DNA of 64,000 bases from Chloroflexia bacterium SDU3-3. GTDB lineage: Bacteria > Chloroflexota > Chloroflexia > Chloroflexales > Roseiflexaceae. The first letter of the stretch is position 1, and the number at the start of each line of letters is the position of its first letter. Under the pieces are notes generated by a model. That model made no database searches, was not told where the DNA came from, and saw only the letters and a program-made list of their open reading frames with translations. The stretch spans positions 186,001-250,000 of the forward strand of contig WBOU01000006.1 in the NCBI GenBank assembly GCA_009268125.1. The letters run 5' to 3'. Positions 52,256-60,693 of this stretch are shown piece after piece. A program made the translations under genes and the position numbers.

Positions 52256-52717
52256 GTGAAACTGAATCGCGAATTTTGGCTTCTGGCAGCCGGGATTCTC
52301 ATTCCATTTGCAGGGTTCTGGCTGCTTATACAGACCCCCACTAGCCAGCTAAATCAGATTCCATCTTGGCTATCGCTTGCCATATTTCTTTTACCAACTA
52401 TCTATTGGGTATCTATCTTTTCTCAAAACATCCTTCCTATCTGGGGCGCCATCAAAAAGAATCCTGCACCTCTGCTTGTTTGGCTATATTTCTGGCTTGC
52501 TGCTATTTCTTTCATCTTCTTTCAGCATATGCAGCAATTACCGCCGCGCCCCATCTCTCTATCGAGCACAGCATTCCGCATGATGACTGCCACAGGCGTA
52601 CCAACATTTGTGCTTTCTCAGAAACTACAAGAAGAGAAGAGTGTAGTCTGGCTCACTATCGCAGGTCTATCATATATATGCGCATGTATTTCTGTATACG
52701 CAGGCATTATCGGCTAA
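52256..52717 (+). CDS. Four-pass membrane protein, unknown
   Basis: 153 residues from GTG 52256 (AAGGGG nine bases upstream), with hydrophobic segments at about 7-26, 38-58, 73-90 and 128-150. GC content is lower than the chromosomal norm. No recognised family; probably an accessory gene. Confidence 0.6.
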   Translation: MKLNREFWLLAAGILIPFAGFWLLIQTPTSQLNQIPSWLSLAIFLLPTIYWVSIFSQNILPIWGAIKKNPAPLLVWLYFWLAAISFIFFQHMQQLPPRPISLSSTAFRMMTATGVPTFVLSQKLQEEKSVVWLTIAGLSYICACISVYAGIIG

Positions 52718-52773
52718 TCAGAGTACCATCACGGTAGACATATCATCGCCTCCGTTCTGGAGGCTTGCTACGA

Positions 52774-53145
52774 ATGAGTATGAATCATTGGAATAGTTTC
52801 AAGAAACCATCATCCACTATCTGCCCGCAGATCTACTGCTTTCACTGGCGTGCGGCTGGTGGGTGGGTTGCCGAAGGTCTTTATCCAAATCTACAGGTCG
52901 CATATCAAGCACAGGAATTTGTTGCCACCAGCCGCTGTGGCTGCCACTTTGGGCACTGTGCACGGCTTGGTGTGCTGGGCGATTGCGATTGGTATGAGCC
53001 TGACGAGCTACAGCTTGCACAGGACGGCCTGCCATGGTTCTACTTTATCCCAAATCCGCAGATGTTGCCTGAGGAGATGCGCGACGAATACATCCGCGCC
53101 TCAGAATTGCTCTGGGGAACGTTGCACTGGCATGGATGCGCTTAA
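52774..53145 (+). CDS. Cys/His-rich protein of unknown function
   Basis: 123 residues from ATG 52774 with GGAGG ten bases upstream. It contains CPQIYCFHW, SRCGCHFGHCARLG and TLHWHGCA, so several Cys/His could bind metal. It ends shortly before a startless frame at 53170 that may have belonged to the same or a paralogous protein. No family recognised. Confidence 0.45.
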   Translation: MSMNHWNSFKKPSSTICPQIYCFHWRAAGGWVAEGLYPNLQVAYQAQEFVATSRCGCHFGHCARLGVLGDCDWYEPDELQLAQDGLPWFYFIPNPQMLPEEMRDEYIRASELLWGTLHWHGCA

Positions 53146-53169
53146 ACACCTTCCCCACTCAGTTAATGA

Positions 53170-53493
53170 TATGACTGGCTGCAGCACGACGGCCTGCATT
53201 TCCACAAGGTGCAAATCACTTTCGCCGACCTCATCCAGATCATCCAGTCGCCGCAGGCCATCCGCCGTGGCACCCCCGCCGACGACTTTGTCCGCATCGG
53301 CGTCGCCCCGCCGCAGCGCAAGTGGTACCTGCGGTTTCGCGCGGTGCAGAGCGACCGAGAGGAGCTAGATCAAGGCGACTACGATCTGACCCTGCCAGCC
53401 GACATGCTCGCAGACTTCCGCGCCGCGTGCCTGCCCAGGCTGCGTGGCCCGGTGGGCGAGGAGGATGCGCTACGCTACTTTTCGCGCATCTAG
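53170..53493 (+). pseudogene. Startless C-terminal gene fragment
   Basis: The frame is open from 53170 (just after a TGA) and reads DWLQHDGLHFHKVQITFADL and on to FSRI. The globular-looking sequence extends upstream of the only start option (GTG 53209, no ribosome-binding site). The real N-terminus therefore seems lost. GC-rich codon use differs from the preceding gene. Family not recognised. Confidence 0.45.
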
Positions 53494-53521
53494 GGGCTTC
53501 ATTCTCGACAGAGCGCCGATG

Positions 53522-53632
53522 CTTTTACCACCAAGACTCCAAGGCACCAAGGGAACCAATAACCACGAAGACGCAAAGACACGAGAAAAGTTTAGAACCT
53601 TCGAGCCTTCGCGTCTTCGTGGTAAAGAGTCT
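53522..53632. repeat. Dispersed 'accaagactccaagg' repeat with long inverted arms
   Basis: Starts TTTTACCACCAAGACTCCAAGG. ACCACGAAGACGC near 53563 pairs with GCGTCTTCGTGGT near 53611, giving a 13-bp stem. Confidence 0.8.
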
Positions 53633-53733
53633 CTGGTGAATCAAGAACGCATAGGCCATAGCGCAAAGCCCAACGATGCGCTATCATACGCAGGCAGGCA
53701 AGCAGCGCAGGCCAAAAGCGAGAGGAGCTGGGT

Positions 53734-54171
53734 ATGGCGATCATGCGGATGGACAACGTCGGCATCGTGGTGGAGTCGCTGGATGCCGCCATCGCGTTCT
53801 TCGGCGAGCTTGGCATGCGCCTTGAGGGCCGCGCCACCATCGAGGGCGAGTGGGCCGGGCGCGTCACCGGGCTTGGCGACCAGCGCGTCGAGATCGCCAT
53901 GATGGCCACCCCCGACGGCCACAACCGCCTTGAGCTGTCGCGCTTCATCGCCCCGCCGGTGGTCGCCGACCACCGCAGCGCGCCGGTGAACGCGCTGGGC
54001 TATCTGCGTGTCATGTTCGCGGTGGACGACCTGGACAACACGCTGGCGCGGCTGCGACCGCACGGTGCGCAGCTTGTGGGCGAGGTGGTGCAGTACGAGC
54101 AGGCTTATCGGCTCTGCTACATTCGCGGCCCCGAGGGCCTGCTGATCGGGCTGGCCGAGCAACTGGGGTAG
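53734..54171 (+). CDS. VOC-family (glyoxalase/bleomycin-resistance-like) protein
   Basis: 145 residues with two beta-alpha-beta-beta-beta units: MRMDNVGIVVESLDAAIAFFGELGM opens the first, and GYLRVMFAVDDLDNTLARL the second, ending in YIRGPEGLLIGLAEQL. The Glu of LLIGLAEQ and HNRLELSRF are usual metal-ligand positions. A glyoxalase- or dioxygenase-like lyase is likely; substrate unknown. GAGAGGAG precedes the ATG. It is followed 29 bases later by the GlcG-like gene. Confidence 0.85.
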   Translation: MAIMRMDNVGIVVESLDAAIAFFGELGMRLEGRATIEGEWAGRVTGLGDQRVEIAMMATPDGHNRLELSRFIAPPVVADHRSAPVNALGYLRVMFAVDDLDNTLARLRPHGAQLVGEVVQYEQAYRLCYIRGPEGLLIGLAEQLG

Positions 54172-54200
54172 AGACACATCTTGAACAAAAAGGACAACCG

Positions 54201-54638
54201 ATGACCACGCTCCAGCTGGCACAGGCCAACGCGATTATCGACGCCGCGCTCGCGGAGGGGCGCAGGCAGGGCTTCGCGCCCTTGGCCGTCGCCGTGCTCG
54301 ACCCAGGCGGGCATATGATCGCCTTCAAGCGGGATGATGGCGCGGGCTTTGCCCGCTTCGATATCGCCTACGGCAAGGCCTGGGGCGCGCTGGGCATGGG
54401 GTTTGGGACGCGCGAGCTGCTGGAGCGCGGTGCCACGTTCATCACCGCCATCGCCGCCGCGACGCAAGGCCGCATCATCCCCTCGCCGGGCGGGGTGCTG
54501 ATCCTCGACGCGAAGAGCGAGGTGGTGGGCGGGGTCGGCATATCAGGCGATTTTGGCGATAACGATGAGATCTGCGCGGTTGTCGGCATCCAAGCGGCGG
54601 GATTTACCGCACTCACCGGCGCGAGAAGCGATGAGTAG
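54201..54638 (+). CDS. GlcG/HbpS-family (DUF336) protein
   Basis: 145 residues with the family pattern: ANAIIDAALAEGRRQGFAPLAVAVLDPGGHMIAF, then AYGKAWGALGMGFGTREL, IIPSPGGVLIL and GGVGISGDFGDNDEICA. Members bind haem or assist glycolate metabolism and some are extracellular redox sensors; no signal peptide is present here. AAGGA precedes the ATG, and it may be an operon partner of the VOC gene. Confidence 0.88.
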   Translation: MTTLQLAQANAIIDAALAEGRRQGFAPLAVAVLDPGGHMIAFKRDDGAGFARFDIAYGKAWGALGMGFGTRELLERGATFITAIAAATQGRIIPSPGGVLILDAKSEVVGGVGISGDFGDNDEICAVVGIQAAGFTALTGARSDE

Positions 54639-54917
54639 TAGCGCTGGAGAATAGCGAGAAGATTCTCCTCTATCTGGTCAAGCTGCTCAACACAGCGCCT
54701 ATTGGGGAGGCCTATGGTGCTGGTGCTTTCACGATTATGTGAATCCCCGTTTGGGTGAAACGCATGGCGTTGGGCCAGATACCTATCACCAAGCTCTCAC
54801 GTCCCCGCCATTCCAAGCGGTGCACATCAGGCTACAATCTACTCTCGTAGAGCTAGCGCTATGGATGTGGCCAAACGTTCGCGTTTGGGCGAATCGTGCA
54901 ATTGTTTTGGAGGGCAT

Positions 54918-55487
54918 ATGTCGCGTCGCTGGTGGATTGTGGTGCTGGCCGTAGGCATGTGCTGTGCCGCCTGCGCCTGGGCCGTAGCTGCGGTGTGGCA
55001 CGCCGACCAGCAGGAGCTTGCGCAGGCCAAGGCCAAGTGGCAGCACGCGCCCCAGCACTACCAGCTGGATTTCACGATCTCCGGCGATGAGGTGTCGGGG
55101 ACATTTCGCGCCGAGGTCCAGCGGCAGCAGATCGTCAGCATCACCCCCATCGCCGCCGCGCAGCCAATACCCGATGTATCGCTGCAGACGCTCGCCCGCG
55201 TGCTGCCTGTTGAGCAGCTGTTTCAGCGGGTCGATGAGACCTACGCGTCAGCGCAGCCTATCGCAGGCGTGCTCAAGCGCCGCTCGCCGCTCGCACGGTG
55301 GGCGCTTGAGCGCCTTGGTGTGGCGCGCTACCCCACATGTTGGCAGCCCACCATGGAGCGGGTGCGCTACGACGAGCGCTGGGGCTACCCAGCCGAGCTG
55401 CGCTGGGCGGCTAATCCGTGCGACGACGGCATGTTCAGCCTCGACCGCTTTGATCTCGCAATCACCCTCTTCCGGCCCTTGCCCTAG
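54918..55487 (+). CDS. Membrane-anchored DUF6174-like protein
   Basis: 189 residues with an N-terminal transmembrane segment (WWIVVLAVGMCCAACAWAVAAV), then AKAKWQHAPQHYQLDFTISG, a beta region, QTLARVLPVEQLFQRVDETY and a C-terminal GYPAELRWAANPCDDGMFSL strand. This pattern fits DUF6174 secreted proteins. GGAGGG precedes ATG 54918. Function unknown. Confidence 0.6.
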   Translation: MSRRWWIVVLAVGMCCAACAWAVAAVWHADQQELAQAKAKWQHAPQHYQLDFTISGDEVSGTFRAEVQRQQIVSITPIAAAQPIPDVSLQTLARVLPVEQLFQRVDETYASAQPIAGVLKRRSPLARWALERLGVARYPTCWQPTMERVRYDERWGYPAELRWAANPCDDGMFSLDRFDLAITLFRPLP

Positions 55488-55669
55488 GCCCCGCGAAGCG
55501 GTAGCATGCCCAAGATCGCGTCGTTGGGCGGCTCTGCGTAATCCCATCTGCACCCAGATGCCACTAGCACAAACGTTTCACTCCATGCTATAATGCCCCT
55601 GCCGACCGCGCGATGGGAAGCCGAGCTTGCGGGCGCGGGCCGCCCTGCAACCATACCGAGGAGGGGACG

Positions 55670-56374
55670 ATGGGCCACACGATCGTGAGGCGTCTGTATC
55701 TGATGGAGGTTGGGGTGATGCCGGAGTACCACATCCCGATCGTCTGCTATCTGGCGCAGACCGATGACGGCAGAAACATCCTGATCGACACCGGCCTCCC
55801 CGAGACCATCCCCGAGGAGGCCTCGGACTTCGCGAACGGGCGGGACGTCATCGCGCAGCTGGCCGACCTCGGCCTGACGCCGGACGACATCGACACCGTC
55901 ATCTCGACCCACTACGACATCGACCACGCCGGGCGGCACGCGGCCTTCGCCAGGGCGCGCTACGTGGTGCAGCGCCTGCACCACGAGGATGCGGCCACCA
56001 ACCCGCGCTTCGCGGCCCTTCGCCCCCAGTGGGACCAGCCGCTGGATCGCATCCAGCTGGTGGATGGCGACACCGAGCTGCTGCCGGGGCTGGAGCTGAT
56101 CGAGACCAGCGGGCACGTGCCGGGGCACCAGTCGGTGCTGGTGCGGCTGCCCGAGACTGGCGCGGTGCTGCTGACGGTCGACGCCGTACCCTTCCGCGAG
56201 GGCTTCCGCCGCGACGCGCAGGGCGACGCGGGCAACCCCGACGCCGAGGCGACCCGCGCCAGCATGCTCAAGCTGCTCGACTTGGCCGAGCGCGAGCATG
56301 TCGAGCTAGTGATCTTCGGGCACGACATCGAGCAGTGGCGGGCGCTCAGGAAAGCGCCAGCATTTTACGACTAG
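55670..56374 (+). CDS. Metallo-beta-lactamase-fold hydrolase (AHL-lactonase-like)
   Basis: This 234-residue MBL protein resembles quorum-quenching lactonases in length and order: NILIDTGLPET, VISTHYDIDHAGR, TSGHVPGHQS with the third metal His, LLTVDAVPF with the bridging Asp, and VIFGHD with the last His. The classic HxHxDH motif appears as HYDIDH, so the second His is Asp, which could alter metal use. A strong GGAGGGG precedes ATG 55670. It lies ahead of a VOC gene. The lactone substrate is a guess. Confidence 0.85.
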   Translation: MGHTIVRRLYLMEVGVMPEYHIPIVCYLAQTDDGRNILIDTGLPETIPEEASDFANGRDVIAQLADLGLTPDDIDTVISTHYDIDHAGRHAAFARARYVVQRLHHEDAATNPRFAALRPQWDQPLDRIQLVDGDTELLPGLELIETSGHVPGHQSVLVRLPETGAVLLTVDAVPFREGFRRDAQGDAGNPDAEATRASMLKLLDLAEREHVELVIFGHDIEQWRALRKAPAFYD

Positions 56375-56416
56375 GGAAGAGCACCCGCAGACACGCGGGA
56401 GAGAGGGAGAGCAACC

Positions 56417-56902
56417 ATGGCAAAGACGGCAAAGAACACGATCTGCCTGTGGTACGACGGGGGCGCGGAGGAGGCCGCGCGCTTCTACGCCGCAACCTTC
56501 CCCGACTCGGCGGTGACGGCAGTGCACCGCGCCCCAGGCGACTTCCCCTCGGGCAAGCAGGGCGACGTGCTGACGGTCGAGTTCACCGTGCTGGGCATCC
56601 CCTGCATCGGGCTGAACGGCGGCCCCGAGTTCAAGCACAGCGAGGCCTTCTCGTTCCAAGTCCGCACCGACGACCAGGCCGAGACAGATAGGTACTGGGA
56701 TGCGATCGTGGGGAACGGCGGCGAGGAGAGCGCGTGCGGCTGGTGCCGCGACCGCTGGGGCCTCTCGTGGCAGATCACGCCGCTGGCGCTGACCGATGCG
56801 CTCGCCGACCCTGACCGCGAGGCCGCCAAGCGCGCGTTCGACGCCATGATGACGATGGGCAAGATCGACATCGCCACGATCGAGGCCGCGCGGCGAGGGT
56901 GA
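56417..56902 (+). CDS. PhnB-like VOC protein
   Basis: 161 residues with the PhnB/3-demethylubiquinone-methyltransferase-like VOC pattern: ICLWYDGGAEEAARFYAATFPDS, VLTVEFTVLGIPCIGLNGGP, EAFSFQVRTDDQAETDRYWDAI and CRDRWGLSWQI. The family name is misleading, since methyltransferase activity is not expected. AGAGGGAGA precedes the ATG. A strong terminator follows. Confidence 0.85.
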   Translation: MAKTAKNTICLWYDGGAEEAARFYAATFPDSAVTAVHRAPGDFPSGKQGDVLTVEFTVLGIPCIGLNGGPEFKHSEAFSFQVRTDDQAETDRYWDAIVGNGGEESACGWCRDRWGLSWQITPLALTDALADPDREAAKRAFDAMMTMGKIDIATIEAARRG

Positions 56903-56926
56903 TGGAGCAGCTCGCGCAGTGACCGC

Positions 56927-56980
56927 CCAACGAGAGCGCCGCCCAGCCAGCGATGTGGCTGGGCGGCGCTCCCTGTTGGG
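56927..56980 (+). terminator. Strong stem-loop terminator
   Basis: GAGCGCCGCCCAGCCA (56934-56949) and TGGCTGGGCGGCGCTC (56956-56971) form a perfect 16-bp stem, extended by CCCAAC/GTTGGG. The following 56981-57291 is AT-rich leader with a GTAG-TGTATA-CTAC dyad at 57204-57217. Confidence 0.8.
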
Positions 56981-57291
56981 CGACACTTTCGAGCGTCTGC
57001 CAGCCTTCGACTGTGTGGGTAGAGGGTAGGTATACGCGAATTCTCATATGTTTACATAACATAAACTCTATTTCTGATTATACTCTATACAAGATACATT
57101 GTATCGTTGTAGGGTTCAAACTGCCACTGAGCACCAACCGTTTCCCGGCTCACCAACGATGTGTAGACAGGATCAGTAAATTTCACCTGACAACTATTGC
57201 CTAGTAGTGTATACTACAGTTTAAGATAATACTGCACTGCTATTTTATCGAATTAGAGACTATTTACAAACTTTTAAGGAGTGCATCCATT

Positions 57292-58845
57292 ATGACAACT
57301 CTTATTGAGTTTCTTGGCCTAAAGGGGAATCCCTTTGCAAGTTATGTTGCAGAAAATGAACCAGAAATAGAGTATTATTTTATCCGACCTCAGTATTATA
57401 GTACGGTATTAGATCGTGGAAACAATTCTCAGTCTTTAATCTTATTTGGAGCACGAGGAGCGGGGAAGAGTGCGACAAGATTAGCGTATTATAAGAATGC
57501 AATAGCATCAAGGATGAGCAACAAGAGTACCCCTCTCGTCATTATTCTTGATGATTTTAGCAGAATATTAGACAAAGGATTAAATAAAGTTGATTTAGGT
57601 AGTTTTGTATCTGAAATTGGATATTTAGTGGTCGAATCAATCCTATTATGGCTGGCTGAACTTAGCGAAGACGAACGGAAGATATATCTTGAGGTACTAA
57701 ATAAAGAAGAAGAAGCTAATGCAATTGAACTAGTGAAGAACTATTATTTGATATTACCTGAGTTAGTACGTAATTCAACCATTTCAGAACCTCTCAAACT
57801 TTTGGATCAAGCTTGGTACAAAAGAGGTGGTGTTTGGGTAAGTTCTCGGTGGAACGATATTGTTAAGATTATTGCAAATATCGCTCAAGGGATTACAAAA
57901 AAACAAACTGAGATTGATGTCGATATTGCACAGCCATTGAGTGATCTTTTAAAAAGAGGCTCAAGCGAATGGAATAATGCTGTATATGCAAGAGCCATTC
58001 TTCTAAAATTTGTTCGCTTTGCTCGAACTTTTGGATTCACAGGTGTAACAGTATTAGTTGATAAAGCAGATGAAACAACTGTAACAAACAACTCTGCAGT
58101 ATCAACTGCAAGTTTGCTATATCCTATCTTATCAAGTACGCAACTTCTTGAGGTAGAAGGATTTGGTTGGTTGTTCTTTTTATGGGATTTATTAGAAAAG
58201 CCTTATTCTAGTGATCAAAAAATTCGCTTAGATAAAATAGCCAACGCATTTATAAAATGGGAAGATAATTATCTACGGGAACTAATTGAAAAACGTCTTA
58301 GATATTTTTCTGATGGCAAAATTCAGGAATTTTCACAATTATGCCAAACATCAGTCAACACAAACTCTATCCTTAACCATATTATACGTCTTTCCATGAA
58401 ATCCCCTAGAGAACTTATTAGAATTATGGATACAATAATTCGAGAACATGATGATGAATATAACAATTCATTAGAACCTACTCTCTTAACAACTGAAACA
58501 ATCAATAGAGCCTTGGATAAATATACAGTTGACACAATTAGGAGAGTGTTTGAAAGAAAACACCTTCAGCAAATTAAAAGATTAAGTAAGGTAAACTTCA
58601 TCAATCGAGACGTACAATTAACATTTAGAATTAATGATGACACAGCACGTAATAGAATTATCGTCTGGACTGATGCAGGTATAGTCGCCCAGACAGGGAC
58701 CAGAGCAGCAGAGGGTGGATCAGGTGGCAAACCTGCACATGAATATTCTATAGTCGATCAAAGAGTGAAACGGGTCATTGAAAGAAATCTATCTCTTGGC
58801 AGTGATTTCGAGCAGGACGAATTTACAGATCAACTTACTGCCTAA
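57292..58845 (+). CDS. P-loop ATPase (Sll1717-like), AT-rich accessory gene
   Basis: This 517-residue protein begins with GLKGNPFASYVAENEPEIEYYF and a Walker A ILFGARGAGKSATR at about 49-62. VTVLVDKADETT near 255 is the probable Walker B/sensor region. This order resembles the Sll1717-type P-loop ATPases found with defence genes. A helical middle and a basic C-terminal part (residues 400-500) follow. The gene is much richer in AT than its surroundings and stands alone, so recent acquisition is likely. TAAGGAG lies about ten bases upstream. Function unproven; a single-gene defence ATPase is possible. Confidence 0.7.
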   Translation: MTTLIEFLGLKGNPFASYVAENEPEIEYYFIRPQYYSTVLDRGNNSQSLILFGARGAGKSATRLAYYKNAIASRMSNKSTPLVIILDDFSRILDKGLNKVDLGSFVSEIGYLVVESILLWLAELSEDERKIYLEVLNKEEEANAIELVKNYYLILPELVRNSTISEPLKLLDQAWYKRGGVWVSSRWNDIVKIIANIAQGITKKQTEIDVDIAQPLSDLLKRGSSEWNNAVYARAILLKFVRFARTFGFTGVTVLVDKADETTVTNNSAVSTASLLYPILSSTQLLEVEGFGWLFFLWDLLEKPYSSDQKIRLDKIANAFIKWEDNYLRELIEKRLRYFSDGKIQEFSQLCQTSVNTNSILNHIIRLSMKSPRELIRIMDTIIREHDDEYNNSLEPTLLTTETINRALDKYTVDTIRRVFERKHLQQIKRLSKVNFINRDVQLTFRINDDTARNRIIVWTDAGIVAQTGTRAAEGGSGGKPAHEYSIVDQRVKRVIERNLSLGSDFEQDEFTDQLTA

Positions 58846-58849
58846 AAAA

Positions 58850-59197
58850 TCAACTAACTATGTTATACAAATCGGCATGGCGTCTAATCAATCGCCAGAT
58901 GGGTGTGGGTCGCAGGAGATTGAGCCAGGAGTTGCAGTAGTAGATCTGTTCCAGTATCAGGCGGGTATTGCGGATGATCCGCTGGACCTGGATGAAATTA
59001 CTCACTGCTTCTGACTGGAACGGACTGGCCGCCTCTATCTGGCGGAACAGCAGTCGCTGCTGCTCGATGATCCCCGTCACGAGATGGGTGAAGTGGTGTC
59101 GCGCAACCACATCGAAATCGAGCAGCAGCTGTGCAAGCCACGGTTCGAGGCTTTCCAAGACGGATGACATCACGTATACTATAGGCGGCTGAGGCAT
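58850..59197 (-). CDS. Short helical protein or transposase fragment
   Basis: 115 residues from ATG 59197 with GAGAGG six bases upstream. Contents: VLESLEPWLAQLLLDFDVVARHHFTHLVTGIIEQQRLL and an all-helical remainder ending LYNIVS. It is convergent with the ATPase gene, four bases from its stop. The start looks genuine but the C-terminus may be cut. No family is recognised; a transposase remnant is one option. Confidence 0.4.
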   Translation of the reverse strand: MPQPPIVYVMSSVLESLEPWLAQLLLDFDVVARHHFTHLVTGIIEQQRLLFRQIEAASPFQSEAVSNFIQVQRIIRNTRLILEQIYYCNSWLNLLRPTPIWRLIRRHADLYNIVS

Positions 59198-59229
59198 CAT
59201 TTCCCTCTCCTCAAGCACCTGGTACACCT

Positions 59230-59823
59230 ATGCCGCTCGATGAATCCCAAACATGCCCAAACCTGCGCGATGTCGGCGCGTTTGTCAACCTCATCGTCGG
59301 GCAGCCGCTGCTGCCTGAGCAGCGGCTCTACCGCGCGGGCAAGCTCGACGCGATCTTCTCGCCGGAGGACATCCACGCCCCGGCCACGATCATCAACCTG
59401 CGCCGCAGCCCCGACCCGAGCAGCTTTGGCGCTGCGGCCTACCACATCCCAACCCGCGACCACTATGAGACGTACGCGACCCAGCGGCCCGAGGTGCGCC
59501 AGTGGCTGAACCAGGTGATGCGCGTGTTTGCTAACCCCCAGCTCGCCTACCCCGTCCTCATCCACTGCACGGCTGGCCGCGACCGCACTGGCGTGGTGGT
59601 CGCGGCGCTCCTGCGGCTGCTGGAGATCCCCGATCATGTCATTATCGAGGAGTACCTGCTGAGCGATGGCGATGTGCAGGGGCGACGGATACGCCAGGCC
59701 CTCGATGGGATCGGCAGACTGACCGCATACTTCCAGCGGCTGGACATTGGGCGCGTGCGAGCCAACATCATGAGGAGCACCACGTGCAGATCCATGTGCG
59801 CAACCGAGAGGGCCAGTCGCTAG
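59230..59823 (+). CDS. Dual-specificity/tyrosine phosphatase-like protein
   Basis: This 197-residue protein carries the signature VLIHCTAGRDRTGVV (C-x5-R; Cys about 116) and an upstream NLRDVG and LYRAGKLDAI typical of bacterial DSP/PTP-like enzymes. The general-acid Asp may be in the TRDHYETY loop. Expected to remove phosphate from Tyr/Ser/Thr or from phosphoinositides. The last 13 codons overlap the next gene, suggesting coupling. Confidence 0.88.
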   Translation: MPLDESQTCPNLRDVGAFVNLIVGQPLLPEQRLYRAGKLDAIFSPEDIHAPATIINLRRSPDPSSFGAAAYHIPTRDHYETYATQRPEVRQWLNQVMRVFANPQLAYPVLIHCTAGRDRTGVVVAALLRLLEIPDHVIIEEYLLSDGDVQGRRIRQALDGIGRLTAYFQRLDIGRVRANIMRSTTCRSMCATERASR

Positions 59824-60635
59824 ATCAGTGCTTCACGCCAGATCCCGCAGCTGACGCGGCTTTCTTTGCAAACACGCAGATGATGGCCGCGCTCATCGCG
59901 GGGCTGCGGCGGCTGCCACCGGATCTTCAGGCGAATGCCTATGTGCAGATGGGCGAGCTCACGCTCTACCGCCCCGACAATCACGGCATACACATCAGCG
60001 CGTGGGATGGCAGCTATCGGCTCGCAACAGGCGGCCACCCCGATGAGACGGGCTGGCCCAGCGGGGAGATCGCATCCTACACGCCCAGCCTGGAGGACGC
60101 GCTTGCCTTCATCCACCACGCGCTAAAGGCCCCAAGGCAGCAGCCTGCGCCCGCCTTGCTTGCCGCACGCTACACCCCGCTCGAATGGGCGGCGGAGGCC
60201 GTGGGGGATCGCGCCATCGCCGAACGCATCTGGCGCAATACAGCTATCCCCGAGTCCAGCCGCGTCCCCCTCGCGCCCATGCCGCCAGCCGATATCGCAC
60301 CACTGCGCTGGTATGAGCAGCTAGAGCGCTCGGGCCGCCCATATGAGCGTGAGCGAGCCGCCGTGCTGCGCACCTTTATTCACGCCATGGAGGCCTACGG
60401 GCTAAGCGATGGGCTTGAGGCCGAGCCTCACCCAGCGCACATGGTCATCCGCCGCCGCAACACGCAAAACGGTGAAATTTGCATCGAGCCTACGCCGCAG
60501 AGTTACGTCACGCGGTGCCGCATCCCCCAGCGTGCCCCACTGCCCACCTGGGCTGAGGTCCAACACAGCACACTCGCTGAGGCACTGCTCTATCTGCTGA
60601 TTGTGGTGAAGCGCAGACATGGAGCCAACACCTAA
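59784..60635 (+). CDS. Hypothetical protein coupled to the phosphatase
   Basis: 283 residues from GTG 59784, with GAGGAG six bases upstream and a 40-base overlap with the phosphatase gene. It contains HGIHISAWDGSYRLATGGHP and IASYTPSLEDALAFIHHAL, and a C-terminal PTWAEVQHSTLAEALLYLL. No membrane segment or known motif is visible. Close coupling suggests a shared pathway. Confidence 0.65.
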   Translation: MQIHVRNREGQSLDQCFTPDPAADAAFFANTQMMAALIAGLRRLPPDLQANAYVQMGELTLYRPDNHGIHISAWDGSYRLATGGHPDETGWPSGEIASYTPSLEDALAFIHHALKAPRQQPAPALLAARYTPLEWAAEAVGDRAIAERIWRNTAIPESSRVPLAPMPPADIAPLRWYEQLERSGRPYERERAAVLRTFIHAMEAYGLSDGLEAEPHPAHMVIRRRNTQNGEICIEPTPQSYVTRCRIPQRAPLPTWAEVQHSTLAEALLYLLIVVKRRHGANT

Positions 60636-60693
60636 CAAAATTGTGCAGCAGAAATACAGCCTCCTCCCAATACTCACATGAACTGGAGCGCCC

